Assembly (NCBI GenBank): GCA_963698405.1
Contig: CAVOQT010000009.1
Coordinates: forward strand, 24,628-88,627
Reading direction: 5' to 3'
Length of the DNA stretch: 64,000 bases
DNA from: SHZI01 sp963698405
Lineage (GTDB): Bacteria > Pseudomonadota > Gammaproteobacteria > Steroidobacterales > GCA-2729495
How positions within the stretch are numbered: position 1 is the stretch's first letter; the number at the start of each line of letters is the position of its first letter. Made by a program: the position numbers and the translations under genes. Of this stretch, positions 9,797 through 18,647 are shown piece by piece. The notes beneath the pieces were generated by a model. The model was not told the origin of the DNA. It made no database searches and saw only the letters and a program-made list of their open reading frames with translations.

Positions 9797-11153
9797 ATGG
9801 CAACACTGACCACATCAGGACTTGGCTCCGGCCTCGACATTGCCGGCATCGTCGACAAGCTCGTCGCTGCAGAACGCGCCCCTATTGCCAATCGCCTCAC
9901 TGCCAAAGAGTCGAAAGCCAATGAACTGCTTTCGGCTCTGGGCCAGTTCAAGAGCTCGCTGTCTACCTTCAAGGATTCACTGACGCCTCTGAAGGAACTC
10001 AGCACCTTCCAGGGCCGCAAGATCACCGTCGGTGACAACGAGGTATTTACTGCAACCGCCAGCGAGACCTCGCGCCCGGGAAGTTACTCGGTCGAAGTCA
10101 CTGCACTGGCCGCAGCCCACAGGATCAGTTCGGCTGCCCAGCCGGATGCCACCACAGCAGTTGGCACCGGCATCATCAGCATCACCGTCAATGGCACAAC
10201 TGCACAAATCGCCATCGGCACCGGTGCCAGCTCACTGAATGATATCCGCGATGCGATCAACGCAGCACCAGACAATCCTGGCGTCCGCGCCACGATCGTC
10301 ACCGGCACCGGCGGTGCACACCTGGTCGTGAGCGCCACGAAGACCGGCACCGAGAATGCCATCACCATGGCAATAAGTGGCGGCGATGGCGGGCTCGCCC
10401 CTTTCGTCTACGCCGCCGGCGGACCATCAAACACCATGACGCAGCTCGATGCAGCGGCAGATGCCAGCGTCACCATCGACGGCATAACGGTCAGCAGCGC
10501 GACCAATACGATTACCAGCGCCATCGAAGGCGTCACGCTGAACCTGGTCAAGACAGACGCGGGCACAAAGCTCGACGCTGAATATCGAATTTGACACCGA
10601 CGGCACGAAACGCTCGGTGGGAAACTTCGTCAACAGCTACAACAAGCTGATAGACACGATCACCCAGCTGACCAAGTACAACAAAGACACCGGCGACGCG
10701 GGACCATTACTCGGCGACTCCACTGTACGCGGAATCCGCGACCAGTTGCGCCGTGAGCTCAGCAGCGTGCTCGGCAATACGGACACGGCATCGCTGGCCA
10801 GCATCGGCGTGACTACCCAGATCGATGGCAAGCTGGCCATCGATGCCACCAAACTCGATGCGGCAATTGCTGACGATTTTGACTCCATCAGCGGGCTATT
10901 CACCGGCACCACCGGACTGGCTACCCGCCTGGACACGATTACCAGCGCAACGCTCTCCAGTGCCAGCGCGATAGCCACCCGTGAAGGCAACCTGAAGACC
11001 ACGCTCAAGAGCATCACCACCCAGCGTGCATCGCTGGATAGCCGCCTTGAACAGGTCCGCGCGCGCCTCAGCAAGCAGTTCAACGCCATGGACAGCCTGC
11101 TGGCGCAACTCAAAACCACCAGCAGCTTCCTGTCAGCGCAACTACCCAGCTAG
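9797..11153 (+). CDS. fliD: Filament cap protein FliD (HAP2), split by one frameshift
   Basis: FliD caps the growing filament. The N-terminal motif LTTSGLGSGLDIAGIVDKLV is diagnostic. The first frame runs to about 10570 (...DAGTKL). Skipping one base there (AAGCTC-g-ACGCTG) restores TLNIEFDTDGTKRSVGNFVN and then the FliD C-terminal domain to 11153 (coiled tail with LDSRLEQVRARLSKQFNAMD). Corrected length is about 451 residues. The upstream ATG-less extension to 9746 lacks homology and overlaps the sigma-54 region, so I start at 9797. Confidence 0.9.
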
Positions 11154-11164
11154 GACAACATCCC

Positions 11165-11611
11165 ATGACTTACCCATCACCCAATAACCCGCTACACCAG
11201 TACCGCGCAGTAGACGCCTATGGCGCAGCAGCCTCTTCTGACCGGATGCAGCTGGTTCTCCGTCTGCTGCAGGGTGCGCTGGACCGCATCAGCAGCGCAC
11301 GCGGCCACATGCAGCGCCGTGAAATCGGACTCAAAGGCGAAGCACTCGGTCGCGCAGTGCGCATGATCGATGGCTTGCGCGCTTGCCTTGATCACAAGAA
11401 CGGTGGTGATATTGCGACCAATCTCGCCGCCCTCTATGAATACATGACGCGCAGGCTGACCGAGGGCAACCTGCGCAATGATCCGCGCGCACTCGATGAA
11501 GTCGCCGACCTGCTGGAGGAGATTCGCTCCGGCTGGGAGCAGGTCTCGTCATCGCCTGCATTGCGCGTCGTGGCACCGGTCAATACAGGAGCCAGCCGGA
11601 GCATCTCATGA
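11165..11611 (+). CDS. fliS: Flagellin export chaperone FliS
   Basis: FliS binds the C-terminus of flagellin in the cytoplasm and prevents premature polymerisation. The 148-residue helical protein begins with the family pattern (YRAVDAYGAAASSDRMQLVL), followed by LLQGALDRISSARG and LYEYMTRRLTEGNLRND, all typical FliS blocks. It follows fliD by 11 bp and overlaps the next gene by 4 bp (ATGA). Confidence 0.93.
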   Translation: MTYPSPNNPLHQYRAVDAYGAAASSDRMQLVLRLLQGALDRISSARGHMQRREIGLKGEALGRAVRMIDGLRACLDHKNGGDIATNLAALYEYMTRRLTEGNLRNDPRALDEVADLLEEIRSGWEQVSSSPALRVVAPVNTGASRSIS

Positions 11612-11943
11612 ACTGTCTGGACCGGATCATGGAGCTGACCGACGACATCGAGGAGCGCGTACTGGCCGCTGACTGGGCCGGCGCAACGGGTCTCGATATC
11701 GAGCGTCGGCAGCTGCTGGGTGAATTGTTCGCCCGTCATCCGGATGCGGCACACGACAGCGAAAACAGGGCCATTCTCGAACAACTCAAGGCACGCAACG
11801 CAGCGACCATGGCGGCAGTAGGCAGCGCCCGGCAGGTACTGACGATTGCCGCCCGACAACTGGATGCGGCACCCGCCGTGGTACGCGCCTATGAACGCAA
11901 TGCCCTGAGCACCAGAGTCAGCACAGCGACGGCAGGAGGCTGA
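11608..11943 (+). CDS. FliT-like small flagellar protein
   Basis: This is a 111-residue, mostly helical protein translationally coupled to fliS. Its position and size match FliT, the FliD chaperone. The sequence contains a run of amphipathic helices (MELTDDIEERVLAADWAGAT, then RRQLLGELFARHP). Sequence identity to FliT cannot be judged by eye, so the name is by context and general fold. Confidence 0.6.
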   Translation: MNCLDRIMELTDDIEERVLAADWAGATGLDIERRQLLGELFARHPDAAHDSENRAILEQLKARNAATMAAVGSARQVLTIAARQLDAAPAVVRAYERNALSTRVSTATAGG

Positions 11944-11950
11944 GGCAGCG

Positions 11951-12556
11951 ATGAACCAGGCACAACACGAACCCGAGTTTGACGGACTGGCACTGCATGA
12001 TTATCTGCCGCTGGCATGGGAACCGTCTGAACTGATCAACCCGGCCGACCTCGAGCACTACAACCAGGAAACGGCGCGTGCCCTGCAGGCCATAGCGCTA
12101 TTCGAAGAAGCGCCGAAGGAAATTTCCACGGATGCACAGCACCAGGATCAGGAACTGCTGCACCTCGAGGTCAAGGTCGACGTACTGCTGTCACTGGTGT
12201 CACGTCTGGTGAATCAGCAGCATGGCCTGCCCAAATCACACAACACGGTACTGCGTGCCGATACACTGGAGTGGACCGGCCCGGCTGTCGACCAGGCGCG
12301 GACCGGCGACACCGGCGTCATCGTGCTGTATCCCAATCCGCTGTTGCCGCTGCCTTTCCGGTTGGCCGGACGGATTGCCGGATCGGTCGAGCGCGGTGGT
12401 ACGCGCTGGCGCCTGACGCGTTTCGAACACATGTCACCAGCAGTGCAGATCGGGATCGAGAAGCTGGTATTTCGCCGTCATCGGCGTCAGGTGGCCATCG
12501 CACGCGGCACCGACGTGTTCAGCAAGACGGGCATTCACCGCGCGCCAAAATTCTGA
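11951..12556 (+). CDS. PilZ-like domain protein of the flagellar cluster
   Basis: This is a 201-residue cytoplasmic protein without signal or membrane segments. The N-terminal half is acidic and helical, with HLEVKVDVLLSLVSRLVNQQ at about 76-95. The C-terminal half looks like an atypical PilZ beta-barrel, with a closing helix GIEKLVFRRHRRQVA. Xanthomonas flagellar clusters encode PilZ-type c-di-GMP proteins at this place, which supports the call. The canonical RxxxR and D/NxSxxG motifs are not both visible, so c-di-GMP binding is uncertain. It ends the fliD-fliS unit before the fleS promoter. Confidence 0.55.
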   Translation: MNQAQHEPEFDGLALHDYLPLAWEPSELINPADLEHYNQETARALQAIALFEEAPKEISTDAQHQDQELLHLEVKVDVLLSLVSRLVNQQHGLPKSHNTVLRADTLEWTGPAVDQARTGDTGVIVLYPNPLLPLPFRLAGRIAGSVERGGTRWRLTRFEHMSPAVQIGIEKLVFRRHRRQVAIARGTDVFSKTGIHRAPKF

Positions 12557-12654
12557 CCGCAGCCCCGATATAGCCCGCCAATTCCCCGGCACCAGCGGTA
12601 TAGCGGAACCCCGGAAACCTCTTAATAGATTGTTTTTACTGAATATATAAGCCC

Positions 12655-12669
12655 CGGCACGCTTCTTGC
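12655..12669 (+). promoter_or_regulatory. Sigma-54 promoter of fleSR
   Basis: CGGCACGCTTCTTGC fits the -24/-12 consensus except for the first base (C for T). GG and GC are 12 bases apart. It is preceded by an A/T-rich stretch (12622-12650), as is usual for FleQ-dependent promoters. It lies 40 bp before the fleS start. Confidence 0.75.
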
Positions 12670-12708
12670 TCATGGTTTCTACGTGACCATTGGCAGAGAA
12701 GTGTGCAT

Positions 12709-13662
12709 ATGACCGACCCCAGCCAGAATGCCCAGCACAGGGACCAGCTCAAGGATGCCCTGCAGAGCTTCAGCAGCGCATCAGAGCGGCTCGAGACTGC
12801 CTATGCGCGCCTCGAAGCCGAAGTCGGCTCGCTCAAGACGGCACTCGCCACCACCACCGACGAACGCGATACAGCCCTGGCGCGCAGCGCCGAGGCAACG
12901 ACACAACAGCGCAAGGTCGATGCGGCCCTGTCCCGTCATCAGCGCCTGGCGGCACTCGGCGAGATGGCCGCAACTCTCGCGCACCAGATTCGCACCCCCC
13001 TGTCAGCTGCCCTGCTCTACACCTCGAATGCCGCCAACCCGGCGATTCCACCACCGCGACGCGACGAGCTGCTCTATCGTGCGATCGACTGCCTGAACAA
13101 TCTCGAACATCTGGTCGGTGACATGCTCGGCTTTGCGCGTGGCGCCGTCGCAAGCAACACACCGGTAGAACTCAAGGATATCGCCGCAGCGACGGAAAAC
13201 GCAGCCGCCGCACTGCTGCGTCCCGGCCAGCAACTGACCATATCGCCAGCACCCGGGCAGGCCATCGTGTGCGCCAACCGCGAAGCACTGGTCGGCTCAC
13301 TGCTGAACCTGATCACCAATGGCCTGCAGGCTTCCGGACCATCTGCAGAGGTAACCGTCAGCTTCAGCGTTACCGGCAGCCATGCAGAACTGCGCGTCAG
13401 CGACAACGGGCCGGGCGTACCGCCGGGTCTGCGCAACCGGATCTTCGACCCGTTTTTCACCTCCCGCAGCGACGGCAATGGCCTGGGACTGGCAGTCGTG
13501 CAATCAGTGGCACGCGTACATGGCGGCGACGTCCACGTCGAGAACAACCCGTCACACGGCGCAAGCTTCGTGCTGCGACTGCCACTGGCAACCACACCCA
13601 GCCAACTGCCGGTACGCGATACGCATGACAGGACTGCATCGGCGGAGCATCAGGCAGCATGA
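12709..13662 (+). CDS. fleS: Flagellar sensor histidine kinase FleS
   Basis: FleS phosphorylates FleR to switch on hook and rod genes. The 317-residue cytoplasmic protein has an N-terminal coiled coil (about 5-70). A HisKA domain follows, with the H-box MAATLAHQIRTPLSAALLY at about residue 90. The HATPase domain has N-box NLITNGLQASG, G1 VSDNGPGVP, F-box FDPFFTSR and G2 GNGLGLAVVQSV. No PAS domain is evident, so it is shorter than Pseudomonas FleS (about 400). No membrane segment. It overlaps fleR by 4 bp. Confidence 0.88.
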   Translation: MTDPSQNAQHRDQLKDALQSFSSASERLETAYARLEAEVGSLKTALATTTDERDTALARSAEATTQQRKVDAALSRHQRLAALGEMAATLAHQIRTPLSAALLYTSNAANPAIPPPRRDELLYRAIDCLNNLEHLVGDMLGFARGAVASNTPVELKDIAAATENAAAALLRPGQQLTISPAPGQAIVCANREALVGSLLNLITNGLQASGPSAEVTVSFSVTGSHAELRVSDNGPGVPPGLRNRIFDPFFTSRSDGNGLGLAVVQSVARVHGGDVHVENNPSHGASFVLRLPLATTPSQLPVRDTHDRTASAEHQAA

Positions 13663-15029
13663 GCAAAAGACACCCCATCCTTCTGGTGGAGGACGACACC
13701 ACACTGCGCGAAGCGCTGGCCGAGACCCTGCGCCTCGCCGACTATGAAGTCGTCACTGCAGCCGATGGCGAAACCGCACTGGTCGCCCTCACTGCTGATG
13801 TCTTTGAGGCCGTAGTCACCGATTACCAGATGAAGCCCATGGACGGCTTCGCACTGCTGTCGGCGATCCGCGAACTGCGCCCGTCGCTGCCGGTTCTGAT
13901 GATCACTGCACATGGCAGCATCGAACACGCCGTGCGCTGCATGCTCGAAGGCGCCACCGACTATCTCGTGAAACCCTTTGCCGCCCCGGTACTCATCGAG
14001 CGACTGAAGCGTCTGCGCCCGCTGATGACACACTCTGCACACGATCTGGTGGTTGCCGACCCGCTGAGCGTGGAACTGGTCGGCCTGGCCGAACGGGTCG
14101 CCGCATCCGATGCCACGGTTTTGATCAGCGGCGAAAGCGGTACCGGCAAGGAAGTACTGGCCCGCCTGCTGCACCAGCTGGCACCGCGCGCCGACCGCCC
14201 GTTTGTCGCGATCAACTGTGCAGCCATCCCGGAGAACATGCTGGAAGCGCTGCTGTTCGGACATGAGAAAGGCGCCTTCACCGGCGCGCACGAGGCGCGA
14301 CCCGGCAAGTTTGAACAGGCTCAGGGCGGCACACTGCTGCTGGATGAAATCAGCGAGATGGACATCGGCCTGCAAGCGAAGCTGCTACGGGTACTCCAGG
14401 AACGTGAGGTCGAGCGCATCGGTGGCCGCACGACCATCCCGCTCGATGTACGCATCATCGCCACAACCAACCGTGATCTGCGCCAGCACGTTGCAGACGG
14501 CAAGTTCCGCGAAGATCTCTATTACCGGCTGAGCGTTTTCCCGCTCACTGCCCCGGCACTGCGCGAGCGACCCGGCGACATCATCCCGCTGGCCCAGCAC
14601 TTTCTGCAGAAGCTCACCGGCGATGAGCGTCTGACACCGATGCTTGCCGAAGATGCCATCGCTGCCCTGAACAGCCACACGTGGCCGGGCAACGTCCGGG
14701 AATTGCAGAACCTGTTGCAGAGGGCGGTAATCCTCAGCAGCGGCAAGCTCATCCACGCACGCGACCTGCGTTTCGAGGCACCGGTCAGCAAAACCGCACC
14801 GCTTGCGATCGCCCCGGCGGGACAGGAAACCATACTGCAGGAGAACATGGCATCGGTCGAAGGTCAGTTGATCGTCGATGCACTGACCCGCGCTGGCACC
14901 CGGCAGAAGGCCGCAGCCAGCCTGGGCATCAGTCCACGCACACTGCGCTACAAGATTGCCCGCCTGCGCAGCATCGGCTTCTCGATCCCGCGCTGTCGCG
15001 AAACCCTGCACAACAGCCAGACCGCCTGA
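13659..15029 (+). CDS. fleR: Sigma-54-dependent response regulator FleR
   Basis: FleR is the partner of FleS. The 456-residue protein has a receiver domain (1-120) with the acidic pair VEDD and a phospho-accepting Asp in VVTDYQMKPMDGFALL. The AAA+ domain has Walker A GESGTGKE, the sigma-54 contact loop GHEKGAFTGAHE, and Walker B TLLLDEISEM. The C-terminal Fis-type helix-turn-helix reads TRQKAAASLGISPRTLRYKI. Translation is coupled to fleS (ATGA). Confidence 0.93.
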   Translation: MSKRHPILLVEDDTTLREALAETLRLADYEVVTAADGETALVALTADVFEAVVTDYQMKPMDGFALLSAIRELRPSLPVLMITAHGSIEHAVRCMLEGATDYLVKPFAAPVLIERLKRLRPLMTHSAHDLVVADPLSVELVGLAERVAASDATVLISGESGTGKEVLARLLHQLAPRADRPFVAINCAAIPENMLEALLFGHEKGAFTGAHEARPGKFEQAQGGTLLLDEISEMDIGLQAKLLRVLQEREVERIGGRTTIPLDVRIIATTNRDLRQHVADGKFREDLYYRLSVFPLTAPALRERPGDIIPLAQHFLQKLTGDERLTPMLAEDAIAALNSHTWPGNVRELQNLLQRAVILSSGKLIHARDLRFEAPVSKTAPLAIAPAGQETILQENMASVEGQLIVDALTRAGTRQKAAASLGISPRTLRYKIARLRSIGFSIPRCRETLHNSQTA

Positions 15030-15054
15030 ACACAGCAAGCACCGGAGCACTACC

Positions 15055-15372
15055 GTGAGCCAGATGGAAATCAACAATGTCTTGAGTCAGATGCGGACCC
15101 TCGCCGCATCCATGGACCTGCCAACTGCCACACCCAAGGTGGCCGACAGCAACAGTTTCGGTCAGGTGCTGCAGCAGTCGATCGACAAGGTCAACGAACA
15201 GCAGTCGGTAGCCACCAGCATGATGACCGATTTCCAGAATGGCACTACAGATACCAGTGTCGCGGAGGTGATGGTAAGCATGCAGAAAGCCAGCCTGTCA
15301 TTTACGGCCATGACGCAGGTACGCAACAAGCTGATCGAGTCTTATCAGGAAATCATGAACATGCCGATCTGA
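15055..15372 (+). CDS. fliE: Hook-basal body junction protein FliE
   Basis: FliE links the MS ring to the rod. About 105 residues, ending in the conserved block SVAEVMVSMQKASLSFTAMT followed by QVRNKLIESYQEIMNMPI. I chose the GTG at 15055 because CGGAG lies 7 bases before it. An ATG at 15064 is the alternative. No sigma-54 element was found in the 26 bp after fleR, so it may be read through from the fleSR promoter. Confidence 0.92.
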   Translation: MSQMEINNVLSQMRTLAASMDLPTATPKVADSNSFGQVLQQSIDKVNEQQSVATSMMTDFQNGTTDTSVAEVMVSMQKASLSFTAMTQVRNKLIESYQEIMNMPI

Positions 15373-15402
15373 TCGGGCATGTGGAATTCTCGGGAGTAAT
15401 TC

Positions 15403-17034
15403 ATGGCTAATGCAGACAACCAGTTCGTCAACCCCTTCGCTCAGCTGACGCGCATGCCAGGCATGCGGCAGCTGCTGATCCTGATCGGCCTCGCGGCAAG
15501 CATCTCCATCGGGGTGACCGCAGCGTTCTGGATGAGCACTCCGGGCTATACCGTTCTGTTCAGCAACGTCTCCGACAAGGAGGCCAGCGAAATCGTCAAC
15601 GCACTCACCAGCGCCGGCATTCCCTATCAGCTGGACAACAATACCGGTGCCGTCACCGTACCGGGCGAGAAGGTACATGCCGCACGACTCAAGCTCGCCG
15701 AACAGGGCTTGCCGAAGAGCTCCGGCTTTGGCCTGGAGATCATGGAAGGCGGCAGCAGTTTCTCGACCAGCCAGTTCATGGAAAACGCGCGTTACCAGCA
15801 TGCCCTGGAAACCGAGCTGGCCCGCACGATCAGTAGCCTGCAGCCTGTTCAGTCAGCACGCGTGCATCTTGCGGTACCCAAGTCGACGGTATTTCTCGGC
15901 AAGAAACAGGCACCCGGCGCTTCCGTCCTGCTGCAACTCTATGGCGGCCGCAGCGTGACCGATGCACAGGTTTCCGCCATCGTGCACCTGGTCGCATCGA
16001 GCATCCCGGAACTCGAGGCCAGCAAGGTCACGATCGTCGACCAGTCGGGCCGGCTGCTGAATTCCCCGGAAGACTCCTCCGAACTCGGCCTGAGTACGCG
16101 GCAACTCGACTACGTACACCGGATCGAGGACAGCTACGTCAAGCGCGTCGAGAACCTGCTGATTCCGATGCTCGGTGCCGGGCGCGTCCACACCACGGTA
16201 ACCGCCGATGTGGACTTCACCCAGCGTGAAGAGACCCAGGAACTCTACGACCCCGAGACAGTGGTGCGCAGCGAACAGGTTGCGGAAGAACGTGCGCGCG
16301 GCACCGGCCTGCTGGGCGGTATTCCCGGCGCGCTCAGCAACCAGCCCCCACCGCCGGTACAACCTGCCGTGGCAACTGCAAACCCGGCGATTCCGGCTGA
16401 TGCAGCCAATGCACAGGTCGCTGCAAACGCGCCTGCCGGACCGGACAATGAATCCATCCGGCGTACACGAAACTTTGAAATGGACCGGACACTCAGCCAT
16501 ACGAAGCAACCATTTGGCGGCATACAGCGTTTGTCGGTCGCCGTACTGCTTGCCGAAAAGACCACCACCGATGATGAAGGCAATGTCAGTTCGGAAAAAC
16601 TGAGTGAGCCAGAACTCGCAGCCATGACCAAACTGGTACGCGATGCGGTCGGCTATGACGAAAAACGCGGCGATACCGTGAGCGTGAGCAGCATGGCTTT
16701 CCATCAGGCAACCGATGAAGCGGAAGAAGCTGAAGAGCCCGGATTCCTGCAGAACCCTGCAGTGCAGTCCTGGGGCAAGCAGGGTCTCGCAGCAGCACTG
16801 GTGCTCATCGTCGTGCTGGTACTCGTCAAGCCGCTGCTGCGGGCACTGGCCGGCAGCACACCGGGTGTCGCTGGCGGTCAGGCAGCCCTCGCCGGTCCTG
16901 GCGGCAGTTTTTCTTCCGGCGCCCGTACGCCCTTGAGCTACGACGACAAGGTCAGCGTTGCGCGGCAGCTGGCCGACAAGAATCCCGAACGTGTAGCGCA
17001 GATCGTCAGAGCGTGGGTACAGTCAGATGGCTGA
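15403..17034 (+). CDS. fliF: Flagellar MS-ring protein FliF
   Basis: FliF forms the inner-membrane MS ring and the housing for the export gate. The 543-residue protein has two transmembrane segments, at about 23-44 and 462-482. Between them is a large periplasmic ring domain with YTVLFSNVSDKEASEIVNAL, then QHALETELARTISSLQPVQS. An Ala/Pro-rich stretch (about 305-350) precedes EMDRTLSHTKQP. The C-terminal cytoplasmic tail that binds FliG overlaps the fliG start by 8 bp. Confidence 0.95.
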   Translation: MANADNQFVNPFAQLTRMPGMRQLLILIGLAASISIGVTAAFWMSTPGYTVLFSNVSDKEASEIVNALTSAGIPYQLDNNTGAVTVPGEKVHAARLKLAEQGLPKSSGFGLEIMEGGSSFSTSQFMENARYQHALETELARTISSLQPVQSARVHLAVPKSTVFLGKKQAPGASVLLQLYGGRSVTDAQVSAIVHLVASSIPELEASKVTIVDQSGRLLNSPEDSSELGLSTRQLDYVHRIEDSYVKRVENLLIPMLGAGRVHTTVTADVDFTQREETQELYDPETVVRSEQVAEERARGTGLLGGIPGALSNQPPPPVQPAVATANPAIPADAANAQVAANAPAGPDNESIRRTRNFEMDRTLSHTKQPFGGIQRLSVAVLLAEKTTTDDEGNVSSEKLSEPELAAMTKLVRDAVGYDEKRGDTVSVSSMAFHQATDEAEEAEEPGFLQNPAVQSWGKQGLAAALVLIVVLVLVKPLLRALAGSTPGVAGGQAALAGPGGSFSSGARTPLSYDDKVSVARQLADKNPERVAQIVRAWVQSDG

Positions 17035-18031
17035 CAAGCAACAAGACCTTTCCGGCAGCGAGCGCGCTGCAATCTTCCTGATGTCGCTCAACGAGAAGGA
17101 AGCGGCTGAAATCATGCGCCACATGCCGGTGGGTGAAGTCCAGCGGCTGGGCAAGGCCATGGCCTCACTGCGCAAGGTGAGCCGGGACCAGGCAGACCAT
17201 GTGCTCACACACTTCACCGACAATGTCGAAGGTGACGGACAGTTTTCGGCACGCTCGACCGCCTCCATCAAACGCCTGCTGACCAGCTCCCTCGGAGAGG
17301 AGAAGGCCAGCAAGGTCATCGATCGCATCGTCGAAGAAACACCCAAAGGTCTGGATTCCCTGCAGTTGCTTGAGGCGAAGGAAATCGCCGAATTCATCAG
17401 CCGGGAACACCCGCAGGTAATCGCCGTAGTGCTGGCCGGCATGGATGCAAAGAAATCCGCAGAGGTCCTCAATCTGCTGCCGGTGCGGTTATCCACCGAC
17501 ATCGTGGCCCGCATCGCACGCATGGCCGAGATTCCCCAGGACACGATCGAGGAACTCGATGAAATCATGCAGCAGAAATTCTCCCATACGCCGGTCTCCA
17601 AGCTGATGCCGATCGGCGGTGTGCGCAGCGCCGCCGGCATACTCAACGGCGTCGGCAAGGAGGTCGAGAAGCAGATCATCGATGCCATGAACACGGACAA
17701 TGCGGCGCTCTGCCAGGAAATCCAGGACAACATGTTCGTGTTCGACAACCTGCTCACGGTCGATGATCGCGGCATTCAGGCCCTGGTACGGGAAATCACC
17801 TCCGATATCCTGGTTATCGCCCTGAAGGGCGCAGACCAGGCACTGCAGGACAAGATCTTCAACAACATGTCGAAGCGGGCTGGCGAAATGCTCAAGTCTG
17901 ATCTTGAGGCCAAGGGTCCGGTGCGACTGGCTGAAGTCGAGGCGGCACAGAAGGAGATCGTCATGGTTGCCAGACGTCTGGCTGACGATGGCACGATCTC
18001 GCTGGGCACCGGCGGTGACGACTTTGTCTAG
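17027..18031 (+). CDS. fliG: Flagellar motor switch protein FliG
   Basis: FliG is the C-ring protein that contacts the stator. The 334-residue product contains ERAAIFLMSLNEKEAAEIMR, the EHPQ motif (SREHPQVIAVVLAG) in the middle domain, and the C-terminal torque helix AQKEIVMVARRLADDGTISL. The sequence is close to Pseudomonas FliG. It starts inside fliF and ends inside fliH, showing tight coupling. Confidence 0.97.
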   Translation: MADKQQDLSGSERAAIFLMSLNEKEAAEIMRHMPVGEVQRLGKAMASLRKVSRDQADHVLTHFTDNVEGDGQFSARSTASIKRLLTSSLGEEKASKVIDRIVEETPKGLDSLQLLEAKEIAEFISREHPQVIAVVLAGMDAKKSAEVLNLLPVRLSTDIVARIARMAEIPQDTIEELDEIMQQKFSHTPVSKLMPIGGVRSAAGILNGVGKEVEKQIIDAMNTDNAALCQEIQDNMFVFDNLLTVDDRGIQALVREITSDILVIALKGADQALQDKIFNNMSKRAGEMLKSDLEAKGPVRLAEVEAAQKEIVMVARRLADDGTISLGTGGDDFV

Positions 18032-18647
18032 ACTGATTCGCAGCACGTCAGCCACACAGCAGTGTGTCGCCTGGCAGGCGCCGGAGGTGTCAGCCACAGG
18101 CGGCAATGCCAGCCTGCGGCGCAACAATGATGGCGACCTGAATGCGCTTCAGCAGCGCGCCTGGCAACAGGGTCTTGAAGAAGGCCGCGCTGCCGGCATC
18201 GAAGCGGGGAACCGCGAACTCGCCACGCGCATCACCGCTGTCGAACGCATTCTGGATACGCTCGCCCGTCCGCTCGAAGATCTGGATCATCGCGTCGAGG
18301 ACGAACTGCTGGCACTGGTGCAGGCCATCGTGCGGCAACTGATCCGGCGCGAAGTACATCTTGATTCCGGACACATCATCGGTGTGATCCGCGAAGGACT
18401 GGCCGCACTGCCACTGGCAGCCGGTGATATCACCGTGCGCTTGCATCCGGATGATGCTGATGTGGTGCGCAGCTGTCTGACGGAAAACGCCACCGACCGC
18501 GCCTGGCGCCTTGAAGCTGATCCGCTGCTGGAACGTGGCGGCTGCCTGATTACCTCGGCGCGCTCGACCATCGACGCCCGACTTGAAACCCGCCTGGCGC
18601 GCGTCATCGCCGGCCTGTTGGAGGACGAACGTGCCAATGCTGGCTAA
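18015..18647 (+). CDS. fliH: Flagellar assembly protein FliH
   Basis: FliH is the stator-like regulator of the FliI ATPase. It is about 210 residues from the GTG at 18015, overlapping fliG by 17 bp. A Gly/Glu-rich helix (QQGLEEGRAAGIEAG) resembles the GxxxG repeats of FliH. The C-terminal V-ATPase-E-like domain includes LALVQAIVRQLIRREVHLD and GGCLITSARSTIDARLETRL. An in-frame extension upstream of 18015 would lie wholly inside fliG and has no homology. Confidence 0.88.
   Translation: MTTLSRLIRSTSATQQCVAWQAPEVSATGGNASLRRNNDGDLNALQQRAWQQGLEEGRAAGIEAGNRELATRITAVERILDTLARPLEDLDHRVEDELLALVQAIVRQLIRREVHLDSGHIIGVIREGLAALPLAAGDITVRLHPDDADVVRSCLTENATDRAWRLEADPLLERGGCLITSARSTIDARLETRLARVIAGLLEDERANAG

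Noticed and set aside
2611..10580. Programmed ribosomal frameshifting in the flagellar genes
   Set aside because: No slippery heptamers, no adjacent stop-pseudoknot pattern, and these families are not known to use recoding.
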